From DASZUK01 sp963844575 (lineage in GTDB: Bacteria; Actinomycetota; Acidimicrobiia; Acidimicrobiales; RAAP-2), in NCBI GenBank assembly GCA_963844575.1, contig CAWJOU010000005.1, positions 3,534,001 through 3,598,000 of the forward strand: a stretch of DNA of 64,000 nucleotides. The letters are read 5' to 3'. The notes beneath the pieces are model-generated. The model worked only from the letters and a program-made list of their open reading frames with translations, did no database searches and was not told where the DNA came from. This document shows, piece by piece, positions 51,155 to 59,408 of the stretch. A program made the translations under genes and the position numbers. How positions within the stretch are numbered: the stretch's first letter is position 1; each line of letters begins with the position of its first letter.

Positions 51155-53941
51155 CTACATCGCGATCGAGTTGGAGGTGACGCCGTTCAACGATACGTAG
51201 ACGGTGCCGGAGCCAGCCGCGCATCCCTCACCCGACGAACCGGACGGATCGTAAGTCCCGGACCCGCTGCCGTTGCTCTTGTAAGTGAAGCCATACGTCT
51301 GTGAGTCGAAGTACTGGGATCCATTTTGATAACAGATCAGGTCCCAACTTCCATTGGCGGGGAAGTTCGAGAACGAAACATCAACCCAGTAGCACGCAGA
51401 CGTACATCCTGTAAGCGAGGTTGAAGAGCCCCTACTGATGGTTATCGAGGGCGGCGGGGGCGGCGGTGTCACCGTCCGCTGAGCGTTCGTCCCCGTGGCC
51501 CCGGACACCCCACCGGCGTTGACGGCGACGACCGAGATCGTCTCCGTCGCGGCGTAGCCGTACGTTCCGGAGTAGCTGTCGACGAGCCCCGACGCCACCT
51601 CGCTCCCGTTGACTGAGATGGTGAAGCCGGTGACGGCGGTCCCGTTGCCTGTCGGGGTGTTCCAGCTCCAATTGACGGTGGTCCCGTTCACTGATCCGGT
51701 GACGGCGGGCGCGGCCGGAGCGCCGAAGGGCACCGTCGACGCCGTCACCTTGGTCGCCGTGCAGCCCAACGTGTTGCAGGCCGCCACGGTGACGGTATAC
51801 GGCGTTCCGTTCGTCAAGTTGCCGATCTTTTGGCTGTAGTTGGACGTCCCCGCCACGGCCGCAACGGAGCCGGGCGGCGTTCCCGGTGTCGGGCTCACAC
51901 TCAGGTCGAACGACGTCACCGGGCTGCCGCCGGAACAGCTCGGGTCACTGGGATCACAGACCCACGTGACGGTGGCCGATCCGTCCCCGGGGGCGACGGC
52001 GAGGTCACCGACGGACGACGGCAGCGTCGCCGCGGTGACCGCCTTCGACGGGTTCGACGGCTTGGACGAGCCCCCGGCGTCGTTGGTGGCGGTCACCGTG
52101 AAGGTGTAGCTCGTCCCGAGCGCGATGCCCTGCGCGGCAGAGAACGTCGTCGACGTGCCTGTGGCCGTGACCGGCGCCAGGGCGGCTCCCGACGTCGGGG
52201 TGGCCGTGACGGTGTAGCCGGTGATCTGGTGCCCCTCCCCTGTGGCCTTGCTCCATGTGACCGTGATCGAGCCGTCCTTGTTGGCCGTCGCCGCCACGTT
52301 GGTCGGCGCGTCGGGCACTGTGTTGGTGGGGGTCACCGATGTCGTCTGGGCGGACGGCCCGGTGCCGATGGCGTTGGCCGCCCTGACCGAGAAGGTGTAG
52401 CTGGTGCCGTTCTTCAGACCGGTGATGGCGACCGAAGTGCGGCTGGCCGGGACGGTCGTGGACCCACCGCCGCCCGACTTCCAGGTGACCGTGTAGCCGG
52501 TGATCGGGCTGCCGTGTGTCGCCGGGGCCGTCCAGGACACGGTGGCCGAGCCGGCACCGGCCTGGGCCGTCGGACTGCCCGGAGCGGCCGGGACCGATGC
52601 CGCGACTGCCGGCGTCGTCGTGGTCGTCGTCCCGGCCGGCGCTTTGCTCCCCGCGCCGGACCCACCGGAGCCGGCGCCGGTGCCCGGCTTCGGGGTGACC
52701 GTCGTCGGAACGGTCACCGGCGGCGGCGTCAACGGCGGCAGGGTGACCGGCGAGGGGACGGTGGTCGGGGTGACGTGGTTCGTGGGGACGTTGGGGTCGT
52801 TCTTGCTGATCGGGTTCACCTGGCCGGCGGGGGTGACCGAGTAGGCGGCGCCGGAGTCGGGATCGTTGATGAAGAGGGCCCCGTTCTGGACATCGACCTG
52901 CAGGGGGGCGCTGCTCGGGGCCACCTGGATCGGCGAGCCGACCTGGTCGCCGTCGTCGTTCAGGACGACGACACTGCCGTCGGTGAGGTCCGGGACGTAG
53001 ACGCGGCCACCAAAGGGGATAGGGGCGCCCAGGCGATCGGAGGCGCGGCCGTTCAGGTCCACCACCTTGCCGACGTGATGCTCGATCAGGACGACCTTGC
53101 CGGTCGCCGCCAGTGGCACCACCGGACCACTCAAGGTCGGGGCCACCGCCGCCTGGCGGGCCACTGTCCGGGGCAGGCTGACCGCCGGGCCCGGGGCCCC
53201 GTCCGGCGCCAGGAAGAACAGGCCCCGGGACTGGTCCAGCACCGCCGGGGTCCCGTTCACCGAGGACAGTCGCACGTCGTCGCGGGGGGCCACCACCGAG
53301 CTCTGGGCCTCCTGGACGTGAAGGGACCCGTCCCGGTAGTCGACGCCGATCATGGCGCCGCTCGACTCCCGCTCGGTCCACAGGGTGCCGTTCCCGCCGA
53401 CCACCGCCTGGCTCAAGCCGCGGCCGATCGTCCCGCTAGCCACCGTCCGGCCGCTCACCGGGTCGCTGACAGCGATGCGGCCGCTGTCGCGGTGGACGAT
53501 GTAGAACGTGCCGTCAGGACCCGGCAGCACCTGGTTGGCAGCACCGGCGTCCGCGGCTGTGCCGACCGATCCCGACCGTGTTGTCATCCGGCGCTGGTCG
53601 ACCACCTTGAGGTTGCCGACGTCGATCGAACCGGCTTCGCCGGTCTTCTCGTCGATCAAGAGCGCGTCCTGTCCCGACTGCACGACGTCCAAAGGATCAT
53701 GTGTGGTACCGACCGCCAGCCGAAAGTCGACCTGGCCGGTCTCGCCGTTCGCCAGCACGACCTCCCCCGGTTTGGTGGTGGTGAGCCAGCCATGACCACT
53801 CAACAAGCTCAACAGCCGCGAATCGTTGGGTACGCCGAACGCCAGCGCCAACGAGCCGGCCAGGACGACGGCCACGAGGCCCGAGATCGCCAGCGCACGC
53901 CGGCCAGGCCTGAGCTTGAATAGACCGCCGATACCGTTCAT
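51155..53941 (-). CDS. Large membrane-anchored beta-propeller/FN3 protein (Fn3 of a PFNA-like cluster)
   Basis: 928 residues; ATG 53941 chosen because GGAG lies seven bases upstream (an ATG two codons earlier is too close). One membrane helix near residues 15-38 (RALAISGLVAVVLAGSLALAFG). Residues 50-390 are repeats of a propeller type (VVLANGETGQVDFRLA; LLIDEKTGEAGSIDVG; VYVPDLTDGSVVVLNDDG). A Thr/Pro linker leads to about four FN3 domains (PTAQAGAGSATVSWTAPATHGSPITGYTVTW and sisters). A C-terminal Cys-containing domain of 95 residues (SLTGCTSACYWVDVSFSNFP) was not recognised. Likely an outer scaffold or sensor bound by the kinase system. Confidence 0.88.
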   Translation of the reverse strand: MNGIGGLFKLRPGRRALAISGLVAVVLAGSLALAFGVPNDSRLLSLLSGHGWLTTTKPGEVVLANGETGQVDFRLAVGTTHDPLDVVQSGQDALLIDEKTGEAGSIDVGNLKVVDQRRMTTRSGSVGTAADAGAANQVLPGPDGTFYIVHRDSGRIAVSDPVSGRTVASGTIGRGLSQAVVGGNGTLWTERESSGAMIGVDYRDGSLHVQEAQSSVVAPRDDVRLSSVNGTPAVLDQSRGLFFLAPDGAPGPAVSLPRTVARQAAVAPTLSGPVVPLAATGKVVLIEHHVGKVVDLNGRASDRLGAPIPFGGRVYVPDLTDGSVVVLNDDGDQVGSPIQVAPSSAPLQVDVQNGALFINDPDSGAAYSVTPAGQVNPISKNDPNVPTNHVTPTTVPSPVTLPPLTPPPVTVPTTVTPKPGTGAGSGGSGAGSKAPAGTTTTTTPAVAASVPAAPGSPTAQAGAGSATVSWTAPATHGSPITGYTVTWKSGGGGSTTVPASRTSVAITGLKNGTSYTFSVRAANAIGTGPSAQTTSVTPTNTVPDAPTNVAATANKDGSITVTWSKATGEGHQITGYTVTATPTSGAALAPVTATGTSTTFSAAQGIALGTSYTFTVTATNDAGGSSKPSNPSKAVTAATLPSSVGDLAVAPGDGSATVTWVCDPSDPSCSGGSPVTSFDLSVSPTPGTPPGSVAAVAGTSNYSQKIGNLTNGTPYTVTVAACNTLGCTATKVTASTVPFGAPAAPAVTGSVNGTTVNWSWNTPTGNGTAVTGFTISVNGSEVASGLVDSYSGTYGYAATETISVVAVNAGGVSGATGTNAQRTVTPPPPPPSITISRGSSTSLTGCTSACYWVDVSFSNFPANGSWDLICYQNGSQYFDSQTYGFTYKSNGSGSGTYDPSGSSGEGCAAGSGTVYVSLNGVTSNSIAM

Positions 53942-54038
53942 TTGCATCTCCGCAACTGATCTCGGTTAGCGGCCCCCCCAGACCATCGGCCCGCTCCTTG
54001 GCGGGAGACGATACAGGAGGTATTGGCGACGACGCACC

Positions 54039-54050
54039 GGGATGGATCCC
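54039..54050. promoter_or_regulatory. Candidate regulon operator 5 (GGGATGGATCCC)
   Basis: Arms GGGAT and ATCCC are kept; the two central bases are GG. It lies 98 bp upstream of the FN3 gene start. Confidence 0.5.
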
Positions 54051-54127
54051 CGTCACGCCGATGATGGACCCGACGGAGAAGGAGCGCCATACGACGGTCG
54101 TGATACGACATCATCGGTGTTGCGACA

Positions 54128-55033
54128 TCATCTCGGGGCCGTCGCCGGCGGGGGCGTCCCGGCCAGAAAGGCCGTGATGGCCGAGGCCAGGGCCGCCGCC
54201 GCGGCCTGCTGGAAGGCCGGCGTGACGAGCTGGGCGGCATCGGTGGCGTTCCGCATGTTCCCGCACTCGATCAGGACCTTGGGCACCGTCGTCAGGTTCA
54301 GTCCGGCCAGATCGTCCCGGTAGACGACCCCGTCGGTCCCGTCATATGTGCTGATGGGCATCCCCGTCGAGAGGAACGCCGTGCGGACGTCGGACCCGAA
54401 GGCCTCCGACGGGGCGATCACGTCGTCGTTCGGTCCGTCGGCCACCGGCTCCAGGACGGCGAACCCCCGACCGGTGGGCGGCCCCCCGTCGGCATGGATG
54501 TCGATGGCCACGTCGGCGTGGGCGTCGTTGATGGTCTGGGCCCGTGTGGTGACGCAGGGGCCGACGCCGGTGTTGCTGGTCCGGGTCATCACGACCTTGG
54601 CTCCCTCGGCGGTCAGATCGGCGGCCAGGTACTGGGCGACGTCGAAGTTGTACTGCGCCTCGGTGTACCCGCCGTCGGTCTCCGTCCCGGTGGTGTCGCA
54701 CGTCTCCTGCTCCCGACCGTTCCACACCAACCGGTTGATGGCCGTAGGTGTCGTGAAGTTCCCGCCATCGTGGCCGGGGTCGATCCCCACCACCTTTCCG
54801 GCAAGTGCCGGCGGCCGGGTGGTCGCCGTCGTGGTGGGCGACGACGTGGCGGCCGCCGCGCCGACCTCGTTCGAGCGCGGCCGGGGGCGCGGCGGGGAGG
54901 GGGCAGCCGGGCTACGGCTGCCGGACAGGATGAGCCCGGCGGTCGTGGCCGCCGCCAGCACCACCAGTACGGCAGCCACCACGAGGGCGACGACGATCGG
55001 CCGCCGCGGACGCGGCGCGGCATGGCCGGCCAT
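54128..55033 (-). CDS. N-acetylmuramoyl-L-alanine amidase (amidase_3), membrane-anchored
   Basis: 301 residues; ATG shares one base with the upstream stop (TGATG). N-terminal membrane anchor (IVVALVVAAVLVVLAAATTAGLIL), Pro/Thr linker. The amidase_3 domain has zinc ligands in VVGIDPGHDGGNF, the QET region and VAIDIHADGGPP, and the catalytic Glu in KVLIECGNMRN. ARAQTIND-type segment (RAQTINDAHAD) is normal. It cleaves the amide between MurNAc and L-Ala. Second gene of an operon with the zinc-ribbon protein; the pair belongs to the candidate regulon and could open the wall for secretion or growth. Confidence 0.92.
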   Translation of the reverse strand: MAGHAAPRPRRPIVVALVVAAVLVVLAAATTAGLILSGSRSPAAPSPPRPRPRSNEVGAAAATSSPTTTATTRPPALAGKVVGIDPGHDGGNFTTPTAINRLVWNGREQETCDTTGTETDGGYTEAQYNFDVAQYLAADLTAEGAKVVMTRTSNTGVGPCVTTRAQTINDAHADVAIDIHADGGPPTGRGFAVLEPVADGPNDDVIAPSEAFGSDVRTAFLSTGMPISTYDGTDGVVYRDDLAGLNLTTVPKVLIECGNMRNATDAAQLVTPAFQQAAAAALASAITAFLAGTPPPATAPR

Positions 55034-56085
55034 CAGAGCTGATCAGGCGTCCACGTCGGCAGCCCGTACTGGGTGGCGACCGGGTTCCACAGGTTGACGA
55101 AGCTCTGCTTGGCCGTATTGGCCTGCTGGTCGGTCGTCTGGGCCGCCTCGAAATTGGGGTCCGAATGATCGCCGGGCACGCAGCCTGTCGGGTGATCCAT
55201 CTCGTCCTGCGCCCACTGGGTATAGGAGTTGTCGGAGCTCTCCGAGCTCTGCCAGGCCGAATTCAGCAGCTGCAGGAACTGGCTGGCGTTCGGCACTGTG
55301 GGGAGCTGGAGCTCGTCCAACTGGCCGAGCAGGGTCTGGCGCTCGTCCACCGCCCCTTGCAGGGTCGACTGGGCGGCGTTCAGGTTCCCGCATGTCCCGA
55401 TCTCGGCCACCGCCGCCACTACCCCGGAACGCTGGGCCGCGCTCTGCGTCAGGAGGTTCGACAACGCCTGGGCCTGTTGCTGGCCGACGCCGGTCGTGGT
55501 GGTGGTGGTGGTGGTGGCTGTCGTCGTCGGTGGGACGGTCGTCGATGTCTGGTGCGAGGACTGCCGGACCGCCGAGCCTGTCGGCTGACGGCCGGCCGCG
55601 GCCGGCCCGCGGCCGGACCGGGTCAGGAGGAGGACCAGCACGATCGCTACCGCCACCGCCGCGACGCCGCCCAGGACGGTCGGGAGGAGCCACCGCGGCC
55701 GGGGGCTCCGCACGTAGACCGCCGGCGGGGGCGGGATGGGGGTCGCTGCGGAGCCGGCGAGCGGTCCGGTCGGGCCGGACGGCCCGGGTTGGGTGGGCTC
55801 ATGGTAGGTGGGAGCCTGATAGGTCGTCGCGTCAGTCGGCCGGCGCGCCGCGTCCACCACCGTCGGCGCCGTAGCGGGCCTGTCCGCTCCGCTCGTCAGG
55901 ATCCCGGTGGGCGGGGCCACGGGCGCAACGACCGAGGCACCGCACATGCCGCAGAACTTGGCCCGGTCGGAGACCGGGTGGTCGTTCGGGCATCGCCGGG
56001 GCAGCGGCGCGCCGCAGAGACGGCAAAAACGGACGGCCGGGCCGGTGACATCCACGGCGTGGCCGTTGGCACACGTGACTTCCAT
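55033..56085 (-). CDS. Zinc-ribbon membrane protein with helical outer domain
   Basis: 350 residues from ATG 56085 (MEVTCANGHAVDVTGPAVRFCRLCG). Two cysteine pairs of a zinc ribbon in each of two tandem modules (CANGH...FCRLCG; CPNDH...FCGMCG). A Pro/Thr-rich linker, one membrane helix (LLPTVLGGVAAVAVAIVLVLLLTR), a poly-Thr stretch (eight Thr) and an extracytoplasmic helical domain of about 150 residues follow (LSNLLTQSAAQRSGVVAAVAEIGTCGNLNAAQSTL). Function unknown. The layout zinc ribbon-linker-helix-outer domain repeats that of 28377-29576. First gene before the amidase. Confidence 0.75.
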   Translation of the reverse strand: MEVTCANGHAVDVTGPAVRFCRLCGAPLPRRCPNDHPVSDRAKFCGMCGASVVAPVAPPTGILTSGADRPATAPTVVDAARRPTDATTYQAPTYHEPTQPGPSGPTGPLAGSAATPIPPPPAVYVRSPRPRWLLPTVLGGVAAVAVAIVLVLLLTRSGRGPAAAGRQPTGSAVRQSSHQTSTTVPPTTTATTTTTTTTGVGQQQAQALSNLLTQSAAQRSGVVAAVAEIGTCGNLNAAQSTLQGAVDERQTLLGQLDELQLPTVPNASQFLQLLNSAWQSSESSDNSYTQWAQDEMDHPTGCVPGDHSDPNFEAAQTTDQQANTAKQSFVNLWNPVATQYGLPTWTPDQL

Positions 56086-56243
56086 CGAGCTGCCGTCCCT
56101 CCGTCCTCCGGAACCGCCGCGGTCGCGCCGGCTGCCCGGCGGCACGGGCCCGTGGTGGGGCACCCGCCGGCATCCCCCCGCTTCTGTGGTCCCGACCCGT
56201 TTCTCCGCCGTGATTCTTGCAGTAACTCGGCAGCCGCCGTAAC

Positions 56244-56255
56244 GGGATCGATCCC
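56244..56255. promoter_or_regulatory. Candidate regulon operator 6 (GGGATCGATCCC)
   Basis: Perfect palindrome, 159 bp upstream of the zinc-ribbon/amidase operon start at 56085, in the 249-bp non-coding region before the debranching-enzyme gene. Confidence 0.6.
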
Positions 56256-56334
56256 GGAGGAATCGGATCGTCAATGCCGTCGCATCGATTCCGGATCGAA
56301 ACCGGCGAACCGGCCGGGAGGGGACCCCCTCGGT

Positions 56335-58569
56335 TCAAACGGCGGTCGCCGGGTGGCGGGGCTGGCTGATGAGCTCGATCCCGGCGGGCAGCCCGTCGAC
56401 GGTCACCTCGCCATCGGCGACGGTCACGTCGACCCGGGCGCCGGCCAGCGGGATGCCCTCGACGCGCAGGCGGCCGATGGTCGGCGGCACCATCGGCGAG
56501 AGCCACGTCTTGCCGTACGGGACCCACGGGTCGAAGCGGAGCAGCGTGCGCAGGCAGAGGAGCGGTGACGCGGCCGACCACGCCTGGGGCGAGCACGACG
56601 TCGGGTAGCCGACGGGCACGGACAGCTCGTCGCGATCGAGCCCGCTGTAGAGCTCCGGCAGCCGCCCGCCCTGGGCCATGGCCGCCTCCAAGAGCGCCAT
56701 GACGAGCCGCTGCGCGCCTTCTTCGAACCCGTAACGGGCGAGGCCGGCGGCGACGATGGCGGTGTCGTGCGGCCAGACGGAACCGCAGTGGTAGCTGACG
56801 GGGTTGTAGCCGCCCATCGACGTGGCGAGCGTCCGGACGCCCCAGCCGCTCGAGAGGTCCGGGCCGAGCAGCTGCCGGGCGACGGCCTGGGCTTTGTCCT
56901 CCTCGACGATCCCGGTCCACAGGCAGTGGCCGATGTTCGACGTCAGCGAGTCGATCGGTTTCTTGTCGGCGTCGAGACCGACCGCGAACCACCCGCGGTC
57001 GTCCAGCCAGAAGTCACGGTTGAACGCGGCCTTCAGGTCCGCGGCTTTCTTCTGGTAGTGGGCGTAGACCGCGTCGTCACCGGCCTCGAAGGCGAAGTGG
57101 GCCCGGGCGAGGTACGCGCTGTAGACGTAGGCCTGGACCTCGCAGAGGGCGATCGGCGCGTCGGCGACGCGACCGTCGGCGTAACGGATGCCGTCCCAGC
57201 TGTCCTTCCAACCCTGGTTGGCCAGGCCGCGATCGGTGGCTCGGTGGTACTCGACATAGCCGTCGCCGTCGGCATCGCCGAAGTCGTCGATCCACGCGAG
57301 CGCCCGGTCGGCGTTGGGCAGCAGCTCGTCCACGAGCTCGCGGGCGAGGCCCCACCGGCGCAGCTCGCCGAGGAGCATGACGAAGAGCGGCGTCGCGTCG
57401 GCGCTGCCGTAGTAGATGCTGCCGCCGCCGAGCGAGAGCGACGCCGCGTCGCCGAACCGCATCTCGTGCAGGATGCGGCCCGGCTGTTCGTCGTGGAGCG
57501 GGTTGACGTCGTTGCCCTGGAAGCGGGCGAGCGTCTGCAGCACGCCGAGCGCCAGGTCCGGATCGACGAGCAGCGCCGACCAGGCCGTGAGCAGCGAGTC
57601 GCGGCCGAAGACGGTCATGAACCACGGCGCGCCGGCCGCGACGACGGTGCGCTCGGGGAAGTCGGGGTCGAAGATGCGCAGCGCGCCGAGATCCTCGGCG
57701 CTGCGGGTGACGACCATCCGCAGGCCGTCGTGGTCGGTCTGGACATGCGGGACGCGCTGGCGCCACCGGGCCATCCGCTCCGACGGCGTCGCCCGCTCGA
57801 CCGGTTGCCCGCAGCGGTAGCGCGGCAGGACGAGCGACGACTCGATGACCGGGACGACCTCCAGGCAGGCCGACCAGCTGCCGCGGGCGGGCACGACGAC
57901 CTCGATCGACGCGTGGTCTTCCGAGAGATGGAGCGCCGGGGTCGGTGGGCGCCCGGCCCGCGGGTGCTCGGCCGGCGACGGCGGCGCACCCGTCGCGCTC
58001 CCCGGCCCTTCGGGCACCGCGGCGAACCGGAGCTGCACCCCCCGATGGAGCGGCCCGCGCCGGTAGGAGAGGGCCAGGCAGTCGCCGTCGACGGTCCGCG
58101 TCACCTCGCCGTCGGGGTCGGTGCGGGCCCGGCCCTCCTTCACCGCGAAGAGATCGGCGAAGTCCGCGTCGATGAACGCCTCGACCAAGCAGACCGTCGG
58201 CTCCGGTCCGAAGTTGCGGATCTGCAGGTCCTCGCGCATGCCCTGGCCGACGTAGCGGGAGCGGAAGATCATCAGCGTCGAGTCGGCCCGACCGGCCGCC
58301 GGCGAGCCACGGGAGACGAACGTGGCGCTGAACGGATCGTCGTTGATGGCCGCGAGCGGTTCGAGCGCCCGGCCGTCGATCCGCAACTCCAGGCGGGAGA
58401 GGATCCGGGTGTCCCGGACGAACAGTCCGTGGGCGCCGCCGGGCACCATGTCACCGACGTGGTCGCTGATGGCGAACGTCGACTCGTCGACCAGCGTGAC
58501 CGCGCCGCCGGCGCCGCCGGCTCCGCCGATGGCGGCCACCTTGCCCGAATAGGTCCACGGGGTCGCCAC
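56335..58569 (-). CDS. Glycogen-debranching-type amylo-alpha-1,6-glucosidase
   Basis: 744 residues. N-terminal debranching-enzyme domain (TLVDESTFAISDHVGDMVPGGAHGLFVRDTRILSRLELRIDG). The (alpha/alpha)6 glycosidase domain follows: FGRDSLLTAWSALLVDPDLALGVLQTLARFQG, HEMRFGD, SIYYGSADATPLFVMLLGEL, DGYVEYHRATDRGLANQGWKDSWDGIRYADG (catalytic acid region) and NPVSYHCGSVWPHDTAIVAAGLARYG. A close relative group acts on trehalose- or sucrose-like oligosaccharides; glycogen-type substrates are the safest guess. Alone in its unit and not flanked by glg genes. ATG 58569 is divergent from sufC. Confidence 0.88.
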   Translation of the reverse strand: MATPWTYSGKVAAIGGAGGAGGAVTLVDESTFAISDHVGDMVPGGAHGLFVRDTRILSRLELRIDGRALEPLAAINDDPFSATFVSRGSPAAGRADSTLMIFRSRYVGQGMREDLQIRNFGPEPTVCLVEAFIDADFADLFAVKEGRARTDPDGEVTRTVDGDCLALSYRRGPLHRGVQLRFAAVPEGPGSATGAPPSPAEHPRAGRPPTPALHLSEDHASIEVVVPARGSWSACLEVVPVIESSLVLPRYRCGQPVERATPSERMARWRQRVPHVQTDHDGLRMVVTRSAEDLGALRIFDPDFPERTVVAAGAPWFMTVFGRDSLLTAWSALLVDPDLALGVLQTLARFQGNDVNPLHDEQPGRILHEMRFGDAASLSLGGGSIYYGSADATPLFVMLLGELRRWGLARELVDELLPNADRALAWIDDFGDADGDGYVEYHRATDRGLANQGWKDSWDGIRYADGRVADAPIALCEVQAYVYSAYLARAHFAFEAGDDAVYAHYQKKAADLKAAFNRDFWLDDRGWFAVGLDADKKPIDSLTSNIGHCLWTGIVEEDKAQAVARQLLGPDLSSGWGVRTLATSMGGYNPVSYHCGSVWPHDTAIVAAGLARYGFEEGAQRLVMALLEAAMAQGGRLPELYSGLDRDELSVPVGYPTSCSPQAWSAASPLLCLRTLLRFDPWVPYGKTWLSPMVPPTIGRLRVEGIPLAGARVDVTVADGEVTVDGLPAGIELISQPRHPATAV

Positions 58570-58651
58570 CGGTCGGGAGCGTACCGGTCCCGCAGGCCGG
58601 GCAGGAATTCGATCGTCCCTGTTCTCTAAATGCGACCAAAGAGGTAAGCTT

Positions 58652-59407
58652 TTGAGCAGTGGCCCCTACCCCCTCCTGCAGATCGACGATCTCCACGTCG
58701 CGGTCGACGGCGCGGAGATCCTGAAGGGGGTCGACCTGACCGTCGGCGAGGGCGAGGTCCACGCGCTGATGGGGCCGAACGGGGCGGGCAAGTCGACGCT
58801 GGCGGCGACGCTGATGGGCCACCCGACGTACCGCGTGACGGACGGGACCATCCGCTACCGCGGCGAGGACGTGACCCACTGGGCGACCGACGCCCGGGCG
58901 AAGGCCGGGATGTTCCTGGCGTTCCAGTACCCCGAGTCGATCGAGGGCGTCTCGGTCATCCAGTTCCTCCGCCAGGCCATCTCGGCCCGGCGGGGCGATG
59001 ACGTCTCGGTGCTCGAGGTCCGGTTCGCCATGAACGAGTGGATGGACCGGCTCGGTATGGACCCGTCGTTCGGCGAGCGCCACCTCAACCAGGGGTTCTC
59101 GGGCGGCGAGAAGAAGCGGAACGAGATCCTCCAGATGGCCCTGCTCGAGCCGGACCTGGCCGTGCTCGACGAGACGGACTCCGGCCTCGACATCGACGCG
59201 CTCGGCGTCGTCGGCCGCGGCGTCCGCACCGTTCGCGAGGCCCACCCGAACCTCGGCGTGCTCGTCGTCACCCACTACCAGCGCCTGCTCGACGCCCTCG
59301 TCCCCGACCGCGTCCATCTCCTGGTCGACGGGCGGGTGGTCGACAGTGGCGGTCCGGAGCTGGCCCGGCGGATCGAGCACGGCGGCTACGACGACTGGCG
59401 GTCCTGA
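58652..59407 (+). CDS. sufC: Fe-S cluster assembly ATPase SufC
   Basis: 251 residues from TTG 58652, seven bases after GAGGT. ABC ATPase motifs: Walker A ALMGPNGAGKSTLAATLMG, Q-loop MFLAFQYPESIEGVSV, signature NQGFSGGEKKRNEILQMALLEPDLAVLDETDSGLDIDALGVV, His in VVTHYQRLLDAL. The FQYP and GEKKRNEILQ elements are specific for SufC. It drives conformational change of the SufB-SufD scaffold in the cytoplasm. Operon sufC-sufS-sufU. sufB and sufD are not on this strand; they probably lie to the right of the window. Confidence 0.95.
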   Translation: MSSGPYPLLQIDDLHVAVDGAEILKGVDLTVGEGEVHALMGPNGAGKSTLAATLMGHPTYRVTDGTIRYRGEDVTHWATDARAKAGMFLAFQYPESIEGVSVIQFLRQAISARRGDDVSVLEVRFAMNEWMDRLGMDPSFGERHLNQGFSGGEKKRNEILQMALLEPDLAVLDETDSGLDIDALGVVGRGVRTVREAHPNLGVLVVTHYQRLLDALVPDRVHLLVDGRVVDSGGPELARRIEHGGYDDWRS

Positions 59408-59408
59408 C

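Noticed and set aside
54776..54788. GGGGTCGATCCCC palindrome
   Set aside because: Lies inside the amidase gene where it encodes the conserved GIDPGH motif; one arm differs from the operator consensus.
58570..58651. Iron- or Fe-S-responsive operator before sufC
   Set aside because: Only GAATTCGATCGTCC-like partial symmetry is visible; not enough to name a regulator site.
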